NCBI GenBank assembly: GCA_030272155.1
Contig: CP126191.1
Coordinates: 5,602,501-5,666,500, forward strand
From: Tetradesmus obliquus
Lineage: Eukaryota; Chlorophyta; Chlorophyceae; Sphaeropleales; Scenedesmaceae
Direction of reading: 5' to 3'
Length of the DNA: 64,000 nucleotides
The stretch's first letter is position 1; every line of letters begins with the position of its first letter. A program made the position numbers and the translations under genes. Positions 8,274-19,600 of the stretch are shown here, in pieces. The notes beneath the pieces were generated by a model that worked only from the letters and a program-made list of their open reading frames with translations, was not told the DNA's origin and made no database searches.

Positions 8274-11200
8274 TCAGTTTGGCGCTGAGCTGCAGCATGT
8301 GACTGATGGTGACTGGTGGGTCAGAGGAAACCATGCTCTGCCAACGGCGGTGCCCCGCCCCTGCTGCTCAACAAGCTGCTATAGCCTGCAGCCTTCAAAC
8401 AGCCCAACCAAGACTTGACTGCCTGCTGGGCCGCACCTTGGCAACAAAGCCGCGCTTGTCGTCAGCCGTCACAGTCAGCAGCACGTTGTTGCCTGTCAGG
8501 TCCCCGTGCAGGATGTTCTTGCTGTGCAAGTACGACAGCGCCCCAGCCATCTCACGCGCAGTAGCCTGCAAGCACAGCAGCAGCGGCAGCAGCAGGAAGA
8601 TGGGCGGTTAGCAGAAGCAACTCTTGGCCCCATCAGAGTCCCTTGCAATACATTGTGGCTAAACATGGCTCATGCTGAAGCAGGCGCTGACCTACATCAA
8701 CAGGCCAACTGCCAGTGTTGCGCCAGGCGCGCATGGCACGCAGCGAACTCGCTGGACCAGCGCCATGCGCCGCCTCACCACGACAGTGTCCATGTCTGCC
8801 TCCATGCTGTCCTTGCGCCTGAACCAGCCCTTGCTGATGGCGTCAGCCACGCAGCCGCGGTTGCAGAACTCCAGCACCAGCCTGCAGGCAACCACGGCAC
8901 ACATGCACACACTCACACCAGCATCGTGGTTGCTCAGCAGCAAGCTTGTAGTACTGAGCATGATAGAGTGAGCATGAGCTCAAGCAGGCCCCGTCAGCCG
9001 CCAGCCGCCACAACTGGCATGGCTGCTGGTGTGCAGCCCACAGCCAGCACCGCACTGCTGCAGCATACAGGACAGGTTGCTGCTGTGCCATGTGCATCGC
9101 CTGCCCCAGCAGCCCAGCCAACACAACCCACGCACCACGTCTCCAGCATCTGCTCCCTGCTCCTGCTGCTGGGCAGGCCATTGGCACTGAGCAGCGACCC
9201 ATCATCCTCGCCCTCATCCTCCTCATCCAGGCCAGCCATGGGCAGCGGCCGCGTGACGTGCTTGTACGTGCGCACCTGCAGATGTGGAGCAAGGTCAGCA
9301 GCTGGTGATTGGACGGTGAACAGTGGACGCATACAGCCGGCATTCTTCCACGCTCGTGCATGCTGATAATAATAGGCAGACAAACACAGTCCGTTGCTGC
9401 CAGTCCCCATCTGCTTTTATGTTTTACCATGCGGTGTGCGGCCTTCATAAGCTGCTGAGGTGTGCTGTGGCGGGCTGCCCACACTGCCCCGTCACTCACC
9501 ACGTGCGGGTGCTGCACCTGCTCGCTCAGCAGGCCCTCCAGCAGGCAGCCGTCCTCATGTTGCTGCTGCGAGTACTCCAGCACCTTGACGGCCACCATCT
9601 TGCCGTTCCACATGCCTGCCAGCAGCAGCAGCAGCAGCACGGCATCAGAGGTAGTGCAAACCCCAAAAGCAACTCTTGACGTGTCTACGCAACAATGTGA
9701 TGTTGGTGCAATGCAGGTAGGGTGTGGTAGCTGCCTTGCAGCCCCAATTTCCCTACTTGAAACCCTGCCTCAGTGCACGCAAGACCTGCGCCACGCTGCA
9801 GTTGGCTCGGCAAGGCACGGCAATGCATGCAGGCGCCGCACCTCTGTACACGCGTCCAAAGGCGCCCTTGCCCAGCAGCGGCCCCAGCTTGATGTCTTGG
9901 AAAGGCCCGTCAGTCGCCATCAGGCTGAAACTAGCCATTTTCCGCACAGGGCGCCTTGCGACAGCAGCGCTGCCGGCCGCACTGCCGCTAGCTGCACTGC
10001 TGCCTGCTGCGCTGCCGCTGCTGGTCCGCTGCGCCTGCTGCTGTTGCTGCTGCTGTTGCTGCGGCGAGGGCACCGGCTTCAGCGCCACAAAGTAGAAGGC
10101 GCGGTTGCCCTCTGCCGTGCTGGGCAGGAAGTTGGGGATGCCGATCAGCGGCATGTGCTGGTCCAGCCCAGTGGTGGCGGCGCAGCGGAACTGCGCCATG
10201 GCGTACTGCAGCACCTGGCCTGAGGAGAGGCTGCTGCGGGAGTTGAGGGAGTTGGACTGCGCCTGGGCCGCTGCAGCGTCCTCTGAGCTCTGAGGGGTGA
10301 AGTACGTGATCATGAGCTCAAACTGCAAAACGCAGGAAGCACCAGAAGGGAGTGATCAGCAGCTGTGCAGTGTCAATTACCTGCAGCCCCAACCTTTGCT
10401 GAACTGCTGTTGCTTAAGAGCAGCCGCAGAAAACAGCAGCAGACAAGGCATACATCATACGACTAGCGGGCCGAAAGCTATAGGGTGCGGCTACAACATG
10501 CCACGTTGCCAAGGACTTGCAGCAGAGATACAACAGCCGAGCAGAGCTCACGTTCTCCTGCTTTGCAATTGCGTCTGCATAGTCCTGCCCGTGGTCCGTG
10601 GGCCCTAGGGAGCCAGGCGCAGGCGGCTGCGCGCAGCAGCAGCACAGCAGCAGCAAATTTGTCAGGCAAGCAGTAGTGTGACGAGCTGGATGCATGCATT
10701 TAAGAAACCAGCTGCAGCACCTGCACCAAGCAAGGGTGCAGCTCAGCCTCTGCGACACCGGTGCCAGTGAGCCTCGGGCCACCACACCAGGAAGTGCACA
10801 CTTCTGCAAAGTAGTCACTTACAACCTGCAGCCTCATAACAACGCACGGTGCTGTGGTGCACATATTGTGGCAGCCCTCATCTGGCCGCAGCAGCTCTCA
10901 CTTCCAGTAGCAGCCTTCCCGCCACAACGCCCTCACCTTAAACACACTCCAGAATCCTAGCCCTTCCATGCGCTTCTGCCCCACCACGCTCTCCCATGCC
11001 TCATTGGCAAACACGATGTTCCAGTCGTCACCAGAGGTGTCCACCAGCATGATGGCCTCACTGCAGCACACAGCACAGGCAGGCAGCAGCGCCGCGTGCA
11101 CGTGCTGATGTCAGCAGCGGCTCTCGACCAAGACTTCCTGCAAGCTCACAAGCTTGCAAACCTCTCCCCTTTGATACCCACGTCTGTGTGCCATCAGCTC

Positions 11201-13209
11201 GCACGGCGCACTTGACACAAGATGGGAATTGAGCAGATCATGCAAAACGCAACCTTGCCTCAGCCCTGCATAACCCCTTGCTGCAGCTTACATCTGTTGC
11301 CACCGTGCTGCTGGCTAACTGCTGCCGGCTAACGGCTGCTGGCAAACTGCTTCATGCCGGCTGCTGCTGCCTAACCGCTGCTGCCAAGCTGCTGCTGCTG
11401 CTGCCTGCCGCACCTGAAGCAGTCAAACACGCGTAGCAGCTGCGCCTGGTCCTCCTTGTTGCGCATGCGCTGCTGGCGCATGCGCTGCTCCTCCAACGCC
11501 TTGTCCTTCTCTATCTCACGCACCACCATCTCCGCCATGTTGGCCAGCATGTTGCAGCTCTCCGCATCAAAGCTGCGCGGCTTGCCGTCAATGATGCAGC
11601 TGCAGTAGCAGCGGCGGGACCACCAGGCAGACACGTTTTGAATCAGGACGCGGCAGATGCAGTGCAATGTCGGGCCCAAACGTGCACCACAGGTGCCCGG
11701 CATCTGCATGCTGTGACAGCGGCGCCAACTGTGCTGGCAGGGATTGGCTGCAGCTGCGCAAACCTACAGGTGCTGTCAACGGCAGGATGAACGCAGCGGC
11801 AGGCAGCCGCCACAGCTAGCTCAAGCCCCACTCACAGCGAGCCCAAGCGCAGGCCGTTGGAGCAGACCAGCGGGCAGCCAGCGTAGAAGCGGATGAAGGG
11901 CGCTGCCGTAACCAGCGGGTTGTCGCGGAAGCGAGCATCACGCTGCGCATCCTCAACCACCAGCGCCTCAGGGTACGCAGGCAGCAGTGTCCTGCAAGGG
12001 CCAGTGGCGCCACAGCACCACATCAGACATGCAGCACTGCTTACATGCATGCCCCAGGTCAGCGCCAGCAGCAGGCGCAGTGGAGTGTCACAGGCAGGCT
12101 GTGGTGACAGGGCAAGTTCACGCAGTCGCTTGCAGGACTGCAAGCATGCAAGATTGTCCTTGCATTAAACGCACTGCAGCTGTCTCCATGACATGCTGCC
12201 GCATGCTGCTGCAGGCAGGCGCTGCAAGGCTCACCATGCGCAGAAGGACGTTGGCCGTGGCGTGCGGTCAACGCCAGGCAGGCCCTGCACTGACTTGAAC
12301 CACTGCACGCGCTCATCTACCAGCGATACTAGCGCGATAGGCACCTGCAGCAGCAGCACAGTTGCGGCTTCCGTCGCGTGGATTGTGTGCTGGTCTGAGC
12401 TGCAAGCTACACTCGCCGCAAATCTGCTGCTGTCAGCAGTGGTTCTGCACGCTGGCGGCAACGGGATGCTGCTGGTGCTGGCGGCCCACGCATCTGCCAG
12501 ACGTGAGGCTCTCTTGCAGTCGACTAAGCTGTTGCTGTGTATTAAGCTTGCAGGACTGCACCTTGAACACCATGGAGCACAGCTTCGTGATGTCATCAAA
12601 GCGGGGCTCCGGTTCCTGCAAGCAGGCATCAGCAGTGGCTGCTCACACAGCTGGGAACAGAAGCAGGTTCACCGCGCCCCCACGTTGCTCTGCACTGTCT
12701 GATGATCATGCGTCACGGCGATGCCTACTTTTAAAAACCAGCGGCATGCCCGTTTTGCTTTATGCTTTGATGCAGCAGTGCAGTGCGGGTGTGCAACTGC
12801 ATGGGGAGTCTGTGCAGCTGTTGCTCACCAGCCTGCTTGCAACTGTATCACTGAATGCTGTGCGCATAGCCCTCATGTTTGGCAGCAGCAATCACACATT
12901 CTAACAACGGAACCTTCATACCATACTACACTGTTACAGATTTACCGTGTACAGGATGCCCAGGTTGTTGAGGTGCTGCCTGCGCTGCAGCTCGCAAACG
13001 GGGGCAATAGCCCCTGTGTACTCCTCCTCGTTCCCTGCAGGCTTTTCTACAGCTTTGTTGTGGCCCTGTTCTGCTGCTGGATCTGTTTTAGCAGCAACAT
13101 GTTCTGGCGCTTGTGCCTTGATGTCGGGGGCTGCTGCTTCCACTGAGCTGCTCTTGGCCTGACTTGCAGGCACAGCAGCAGCCTGCTGTTTCGACAAACA
13201 ACACCCCAT
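7437..13209 (-). CDS. GAF-PAS-protein kinase (TKL-like), putatively myristoylated/palmitoylated
   Basis: Fifteen exons join in frame to 767 aa: 13209-12946, 12615-12562, 12344-12235, 11991-11836, 11599-11414, 11060-10937, 10626-10552, 10322-9842, 9615-9500, 9275-9136, 8881-8779, 8565-8437, 8229-8093, 7867-7694, 7491-7437. The N-terminus MGCCLS fits N-myristoylation at Gly2 with palmitoylation at Cys3/Cys4, so plasma-membrane anchoring is likely (inference). A GAF domain follows ([12 protein letters not shown] through GSLCIIDG), then a PAS domain ([10 protein letters not shown]), a poly-Gln/Ala/Ser linker, and a kinase domain: glycine loop [15 protein letters not shown] lysine, catalytic loop [11 protein letters not shown], and MPAE in place of APE. 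The catalytic loop has Gly where most kinases have Arg (non-RD). All catalytic residues are present, so it is probably active. It looks like a sensory kinase; ligand and substrate are unknown. Confidence 0.9.
8234..8272. repeat. (CAG)13 microsatellite at a 3' splice site
   Basis: Thirteen uninterrupted CAG units, read as CTG on the coding strand of the kinase gene. The run sits directly against the acceptor of the exon encoding the DFG motif and thus occupies the polypyrimidine-tract position. Confidence 0.9.
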
Positions 13210-13765
13210 AGTTCTGATAGGTCTGCAAACACGCGCTATTCACATGGAAGCAGAGCCATTCGGGTGTTTGGGCGAGCAGCGAAAGGTCAAGGGCAGTGGA
13301 TCATGCACAGGCACCATCGCAAAAGGCCGATAGTGCCATCTGATTCCAGTTGTTTGGAAGTTGCAACCAGTGCTGGACCTGACTAGGCGCACAGCCCAGG
13401 CTTTGATTGTGTCTTTTGGTATCTCCTTTCCCACATCATCACCACTCCTGCCGCGCTTTAGGCTTCCAAAAGGCCATACATTGACGAGCAGCAGCTTAAG
13501 CGGTGGTTCGGCGCCAGTCAGCGGTCACTGTCCCCACAATAGGCCTTGATCAGTTGGTACCGTAGTACTGCTGAGAACAGCAACGCAGGCGGTCATGCCC
13601 GACCGGGTTACACCCCAAGGCATAAGGGGACGCAAGCAGGACCACATCAGCCTCGCCTGTTGCATCAACAGTCGTACTGCTGGGGCAGAAAGCTTCTGCT
13701 CTCACAGCAACCACACCCAACAGTGCATGCGCAACTGCAACGGCAACTGAAGTTGAGCAGACAGA
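13210..13765. other. Intergenic: kinase 5' side / tRNase Z 3' side
   Basis: Head-to-tail spacer between two minus-strand genes. It should hold the kinase promoter and 5' untranslated region. No TATA-like box or other element could be picked out with confidence. Confidence 0.4.
13608..13612 (-). terminator. Putative polyadenylation signal TGTAA for tRNase Z
   Basis: TGTAA on the minus strand, about 155 nt past the tRNase Z stop codon. Confidence 0.45.
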
Positions 13766-16046
13766 TCAAGGGAAGCCATTGAGGAATGGCACACACTTAG
13801 CGCGCAGAGCAGGTGGCATGTTCTCTTCCAGCGCCGCTAGAATCTGCTGCCGCTTGTAGCGCGGCGAGAAGTGCACCAGCAGGATGGCTTCGTTGTGGAA
13901 CTTGTGCGCATGCATCACCAGGTCGGTGATGTGTATGTGGCCACGCTCGCGCGCCTGCTCCCAGCTGACGCTCTCGTCCACAAACGTGCATTCCACGATC
14001 AGCAGCTTGGCGCGATACATGTCTGCGTTGCCGTCCTGCTCAAACAGCTCGCCGCTGGTGTCGCCAGTGAAGGCCACCTCAGGGATCTGCGGCACGCAAT
14101 CAAGCGGGCACGGAATGCGCGTCAGGCACTGCCATGCGTGACCTGATTGCATGCAATACAGGACAGCCGAGTTGCTGCTGCTGCAGGCTGCTGCCGCAAC
14201 ACGCTTCTAGCGCATGCACACAGCAGTTGGACGCTACCTGCTGGCCCCACAACGCTGACTCATTGGTGCCAAGAGTAGACAGTCATGCAGGGACTCCCCA
14301 GCCCTGTACACGCGCTCCGCGCGCACCTGGTAGGTGTCTGTGACCTCCTGCCCTGCCTGCCGCAGCTCTTTGATCTCCTCCTGGCTGCGGCCCACCAGCT
14401 CAGCCTTGAGCTTCTTGCGCAGCGAGTACAGGATGTAGCCCTGCGGTCGACAAGCGACAGCCCACACAGCATGTTCCTAAGTGTTCATCCTTGCCGTTGC
14501 GCTCAGCTGACCAGGCAGGCAGGTGGTCAACAAGGCGTCTGCACTAGTCCTCGTGTGCTGCTGTGCACTTGAACGAAGGCAATGGAACGGGAAGCTGGAC
14601 TCTAACCTATTCCACATGGCAGCAGATAGCGTGCTTGCTGCAGCTGCATCAACCAACCGCTTCAACAACCACGGTAGCTGTGTGTTGAAACCTGTGGCCT
14701 TATCGATGGCATTGGCGGGTGTCAGAGCATGCACGCAGTGCGGAGCATTTGCTAACGGCCCAGGCAAGCCCAGCACACACCAACACCCACCTGGGAAGGA
14801 ACAGGGTGCACTGTTGGGAAGCACCGCACGATGTGGCCAGTCTCCAGCTCTATCTCCTGGCCCTCCTGCGCTTGGCAGCCAGCAGCCAACACACAGCTGT
14901 CAGCGCACGTGCAATCCTGCAAACACCACACCCTGACAGCAGCCAATGCACGTATGCTTTGCCCAACCTAGGAGCTGCGCACAAAGGCGTGGGGCGCATG
15001 TACAATATGCGGTGAGGCTGCCCTGAGTTGGAGGCAATCCTGCGCCTGTGCACCTGCAAGCAGCCAGGGTGCTGTATACTGCTGAAGAGCTTCGAGCGGC
15101 CAACTTCAAAATGTGCTGTGCACTTGCTGCCTGCTGCGCACCGTGAGCGGCGTGATGTCATACTCCAGCGGCAGGCCCCCGTCCATGTCGCTGGTCACCT
15201 CCAGCAGCTTGCGCAGCTTGTCCTCGTAGTGCGCCGGCACCACGTAGCGCGCAGGCTGCAGGCCCAGCAGCATCCTGCAGCCGCCAGCAGCACACACGCA
15301 GACACAGCGGTCAGCTGCGGCTGCTGTGCAGCAAAAGAGGGCGTCTGTTCTGAGGCCCGCAAAGCAGCTGCACATGCAGGAGCCCTTGCTGGGCCATACA
15401 GACGGTTAACGCTCATGCAGCAGCTGCTGCTTCTGCTGCTGCTGCTAGTGCTGCTGCCACATCCACTGACCAGTCATTAAGTGTGCCTCCACCCTGGTCC
15501 GCTGCCATGAGAACGCTGCGTTTGCACACCTGCTGGCTGCATGGAACGTCACCCCGCCGATGTGGTCCAGGTGGCCATGCGTGATGAGCACCGTCTGCTG
15601 GTACACTGCTTGCTGTGGGCAGCGGCCGATGTCCAGTGCAAGCTTGCACCTGGGCAGGATGAGGCAGGTCTCCTGCAGAACAGCCCAGCAGCATTGCTGT
15701 CATTGCTTTACCATGCAACGCTGGCCTCTGAATACCATAGGCATGGTTGACTGTGCTGCTTGTCACTTCACAGCTGAAGCTGCTTTCTAGTGCCATGCAT
15801 GTTGCAGACAGCCTTGCTGCTGCTGCTGCTGCTGCAGCAATGCTGGTTCTGTCACTTCTACAGGGAGCAATGGTTGCACCGTGTGCACCGCCCTCACCTG
15901 CCCAGCTATTGACACGCCCTGGATGTCAAAGCCGCACAAGTGGATTGAGGCCGACCGTGAGTCAGCTGGCAGGTCTGTCTGTCCACTTGTTGCACGCGCT
16001 GCTGCTGCTGCATCTACTGCTTGTGCACGGACCTCCGCTGCTTTCT
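13766..16046 (-). CDS. tRNase Z (ribonuclease Z), short form, 5' end unresolved
   Basis: tRNase Z removes 3' trailers from precursor tRNAs. Exons joining in frame: start unresolved (about 16046)-15898, 15672-15530, 15274-15142, 14916-14791, 14440-14327, 14086-13766. Metallo-beta-lactamase signatures are all present: GFDIQGVSIAG, LALDIGRCP, the zinc motif THGHLDHIGG, VHPVPSQGYILYS, FTGDTSGELF and the late HFSPRY histidine. The spacing (about 330 aa) and the PSQGYILYSLRKKLK region resemble the plant short tRNase Z proteins (TRZ1/TRZ2 group). An Ala/Arg-rich N-terminal stretch precedes the conserved core. I could not find an in-frame Met in or upstream of the first recognised exon, so a further 5' exon is probable. 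Compartment (nucleus/cytosol or plastid) cannot be decided without that N-terminus. Confidence 0.87.
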
Positions 16047-16655
16047 CTGCACGGTTGCAAAGGTGAGTGCTGCACAGGCTCGTCAGAGCTGGGGAATCGC
16101 AGAAGCATGCACACCTTTGATTTTGTCTACAGCTTTGTTCAGGCTCTGCAGCATCCTGCCTTGCTGTCTAGCACCAAAAGCCCACTGCTGGTTGGCTGGC
16201 ACAGGCCCTATGTGTCAGCTGTGTGCGCTTTGTGAACCTTTGTGCTGATATCACGTGTTGTCGGTTGACATGAGCCAAAATTCAATGACGTATCACAAAG
16301 CAGACAGCTTCCACCTCAGGAGAGGAACTGCTCCAGTAGTTGCAACTGAATCACCGGTGAAATTCTCGAGAAGCTGAAGATGGTGAACTACAGGCAGCGT
16401 GCCGACGTACTGTTGCTGCAATATAGATGCGAGCTGACGTAGAGGTTGAACGGTGTTGTCCCATCAGCAGGTCACAGGTGTTATTTTGGTTTGCTTGAAA
16501 GTTCCGGTGTCACAAGGCCTTGTTCTAGTCACTCCTGAGCAAATGGGTGCAGTGTATGTCAATCAGCCATACATGTGTCGGCAAAAGACTTCAGCCATGA
16601 GTGATCACTACTGAGGATGGTCACAGCAGCCTGTTTGTAGCAGCTTTAATCAAAT
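16047..16655. promoter_or_regulatory. Divergent promoter region, tRNase Z (-) / LSD1 fusion (+)
   Basis: About 600 bp or less separates two divergently transcribed genes, so it should contain both promoters and probably the first tRNase Z exon. No specific promoter motif is assigned; the role is inferred from gene orientation. Confidence 0.4.
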
Positions 16656-19600
16656 ATGGTTGCTGAAGAAAGCAACAAGTATGCTTTGCGGGCCCGATAC
16701 ATACGCAGGGCCTTCGAGCAGCAGGGTGACAGCAAGGAGGCCTCCAGGTGTGTGTGGCACCTCTATGCGCACTTCCAGCAGCAGCAACAGTGCATGCCTA
16801 TGGGTCTTGACAAAGCAGCCCCAACTGTAGAATACAGCAGCACCTAGCCAGGCTCAGCTGCAACAGTGCGCCACCCAAGATCATGTACACCCCTCACATG
16901 TGTCACTGCCCCTGCTGCTGCTGCCACTGCCACCGATGCCTGCTCATTGCCTGCTTCTGTGCAGTGGTGCTGCTGATGTGCGGGAGGCAGCCATTGCGGT
17001 GGGCCTCAAGCCCAAGCAGATGACAAAGCAGGAGCGGCAGCAGTTCAGCGGCAGGACACGCATATACCTGCAGGCCAGGTGTGTGAGCACCAACCGGCAG
17101 TTGCGTACACTGTACAGCAGCTGCCTGCTGGCATGCACAGCCTGTCCAGTGGCATTGATGCGCCTTGGTAACATCTGTTCTGCATTCATCTCCTGCAGGA
17201 ACAAGATATTGGTGCAATGGTGGCAGGACTGCACCCGCCCTGTTAGCCTGCGCGCTGTGCTTGGTGAGCGCAGGCGTTGGAGGCAGCAGCTGCGCCAGCA
17301 GCAGCAGGACATGCAACATGCAGCTTGCAGCCTTTACTGTAGGTGGCTGCAGCCATGCCATGCTTCTAAAGGCCTGGCAGGTGCCCTGCTTGCCTGGTAG
17401 GCAACAGCAGCATGGACGTGGCGTCCTGCTGGCTCCCAGCGCCTGGCTGTGACAGTGTCTGCTGCACCCCGTCTGCAGATGCTGCTGATGACGCTGCTCT
17501 GGCTGTGACCAAGGATGCCTTCTACTTCCTGCAAGAGAACGGCTACATCAACTTTGGCGTGCTGCCAGGTGGGTAATGTAGCAACCTGTGCTGCCTGCTG
17601 TGTCTGCTGTGCAGGCATGTTCCACGCTCAACTCAGCACGATGTGGCCGGCTATAGCTGGATAGACTCCAGCAGGCAATTCAAAATGCAGTTGCCCACTG
17701 CCATGCTGCATGCATCTGCACGTTGCTGTGCATGCTCCATAACTTGAAAGCAGCATGTGTCCAAGCATACTGCGACTGCAGAAGGGCACCTGCACCTGAC
17801 TCAACGTGTTATGCTTGCACCCGACATTGCAGAGGCGGCAGAGCCAGCAGCAGCACCAGCCGAGGGAGAGGCAGCAGCTGCAGCAGAAGCAGCAGCAGAG
17901 GATGCAGCAGCTGCGGCGGAGCCTGAGGAGGATGAGCGAGCGATTGTGTTCAAGCTGTATGAGCTGCTGAGGGCTGCAGACATGGAGGTGCGCAGCACAG
18001 CAGCTTGGCGGCTGCTTTGATGATGACTGCCAGCACACTGCCAGGCCGCCAGCTACAATATTCACGGCAGGAGGCAGTGCAGCTTGCGCATGACGGCTTG
18101 CAGCACCAGCAGCACGCCCCGGGGCCTACTCTGCCGCCAGGGAGCTGACACATGAACAGAAACAGCTGCTGCAGCTGTGTACCGACTCATGAACCATACG
18201 CCGCTTGCAGCGCTGCAGCTGATTGTGCTGCCTGCCGTCGTCAACTGCCGCAGACCACGTCTGAGAAAGCACTGCGCAAGGAGCTGCAGAAGCACTTCAA
18301 GACAGACATCAGCGAGAAGAAGCAGCTGGTCAAGGAGCACGTGAGCTGCAGGCAGTGGCGTCAGATGTTCTCAAATATGCAGCTGCACCTCTTCCGGCAC
18401 AGCTTGAAAACCAGACACAGGCTTGCTGTGGTTGTTACGTAATGAGCCAGCGGCTCTAAGAACCCCAGCCTGTAAATCCCTCGCACCAATTGCCATTGTA
18501 TGTAAAGGCATTGGCAGGGCGTGCATGTAGCAGCTTGGACCACACCTGCAGCCCATTCATGTAACCTGCCTTAATGATGTGTTGATTATGCTGCTGCATC
18601 ACGCAGGTGAACTACTTCATTGAGCACCTAGAGGAGAAGGCAACGCTGCAGCCCAAGGGCTATGAGGGGCAGCTGGGGCCAGCAGAGGCAGCAGCAGCGG
18701 CAGCGAAGGCCAAAGCAAAGCAGGCTGCAGCAGCTGCAGCAGCAGCAGTAAAGCGCGCGGCGGCAGCAGCACCGCTGCCCAAGCCGTCTGGCCGTGTGAT
18801 TGTGGTGGGCGCTGGCCCTGCAGGCCTGGCAGCTGCTACAGTGCTCAAGGTGGGAGCAGCGGGGCTGGCGACAGTTGCAACATCCACATACGTGCTGATA
18901 ATGCTGTGTTGGTATCAATGCATGAATGCTGTCAAGACGGCCGACTGATGGCCAAGCCGCTGCCTGCATCACAAAGCTCACGCTTCTGCTGCTACTGGTG
19001 CTGCTGCCATTGCTTCAATGTTGCCCGCTCCTGCAGCGCAACAATGTGGACGTGTTGGTGCTGGAGGCGCGCGACCGCGTGGGCGGCCGCGTGCACTCCT
19101 ACTCGGGGCCTTTTGCAGCGCCGGTTGACCTGGGCGCCTCTCTCGTGACAGGCACAGCACCAGACCTGGCTGAAGGCCTGGCGCCAGACCCTGTGCTGTT
19201 TGTGTGCAAGCAGCTGGGCATCCAGCTGCACACGCTGGGCGGCTCGCTGCCGATTTTTGACGCGCAGGGGCAGCAGGTGACGCCAGAGACGGATGAGGTC
19301 GTGGACAGGTGAGGCGCGGCGCTGGCGCTGCTGTGGGTGCAGATAGAACGTTGTAGCATGCGCTGCAGCACACTGCAGGATGAGCATTGCCAGGTTGATG
19401 GAGGCAGCTGGAGTAGAGCCCGGGGTGCAGCAGAGGATGATGGCTGCTGCATTGCAGTGGGGCCACATGCAGCAGCAGCAGCAGGAGGTATGAGTATGCT
19501 GAAGCCCCGCACGACTGCACAAGAGCATGCGTCCTCGACGACCTCCTTGCCACCAACATGCACCGCATATGCTGCTGCCGCTGCTGCTGAAGTCTACGAG

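Noticed and set aside
8506-9366. 286-codon + strand open frame
   Set aside because: Antisense to kinase exons 10-12, which have perfect domain and splice support; no recognisable protein.
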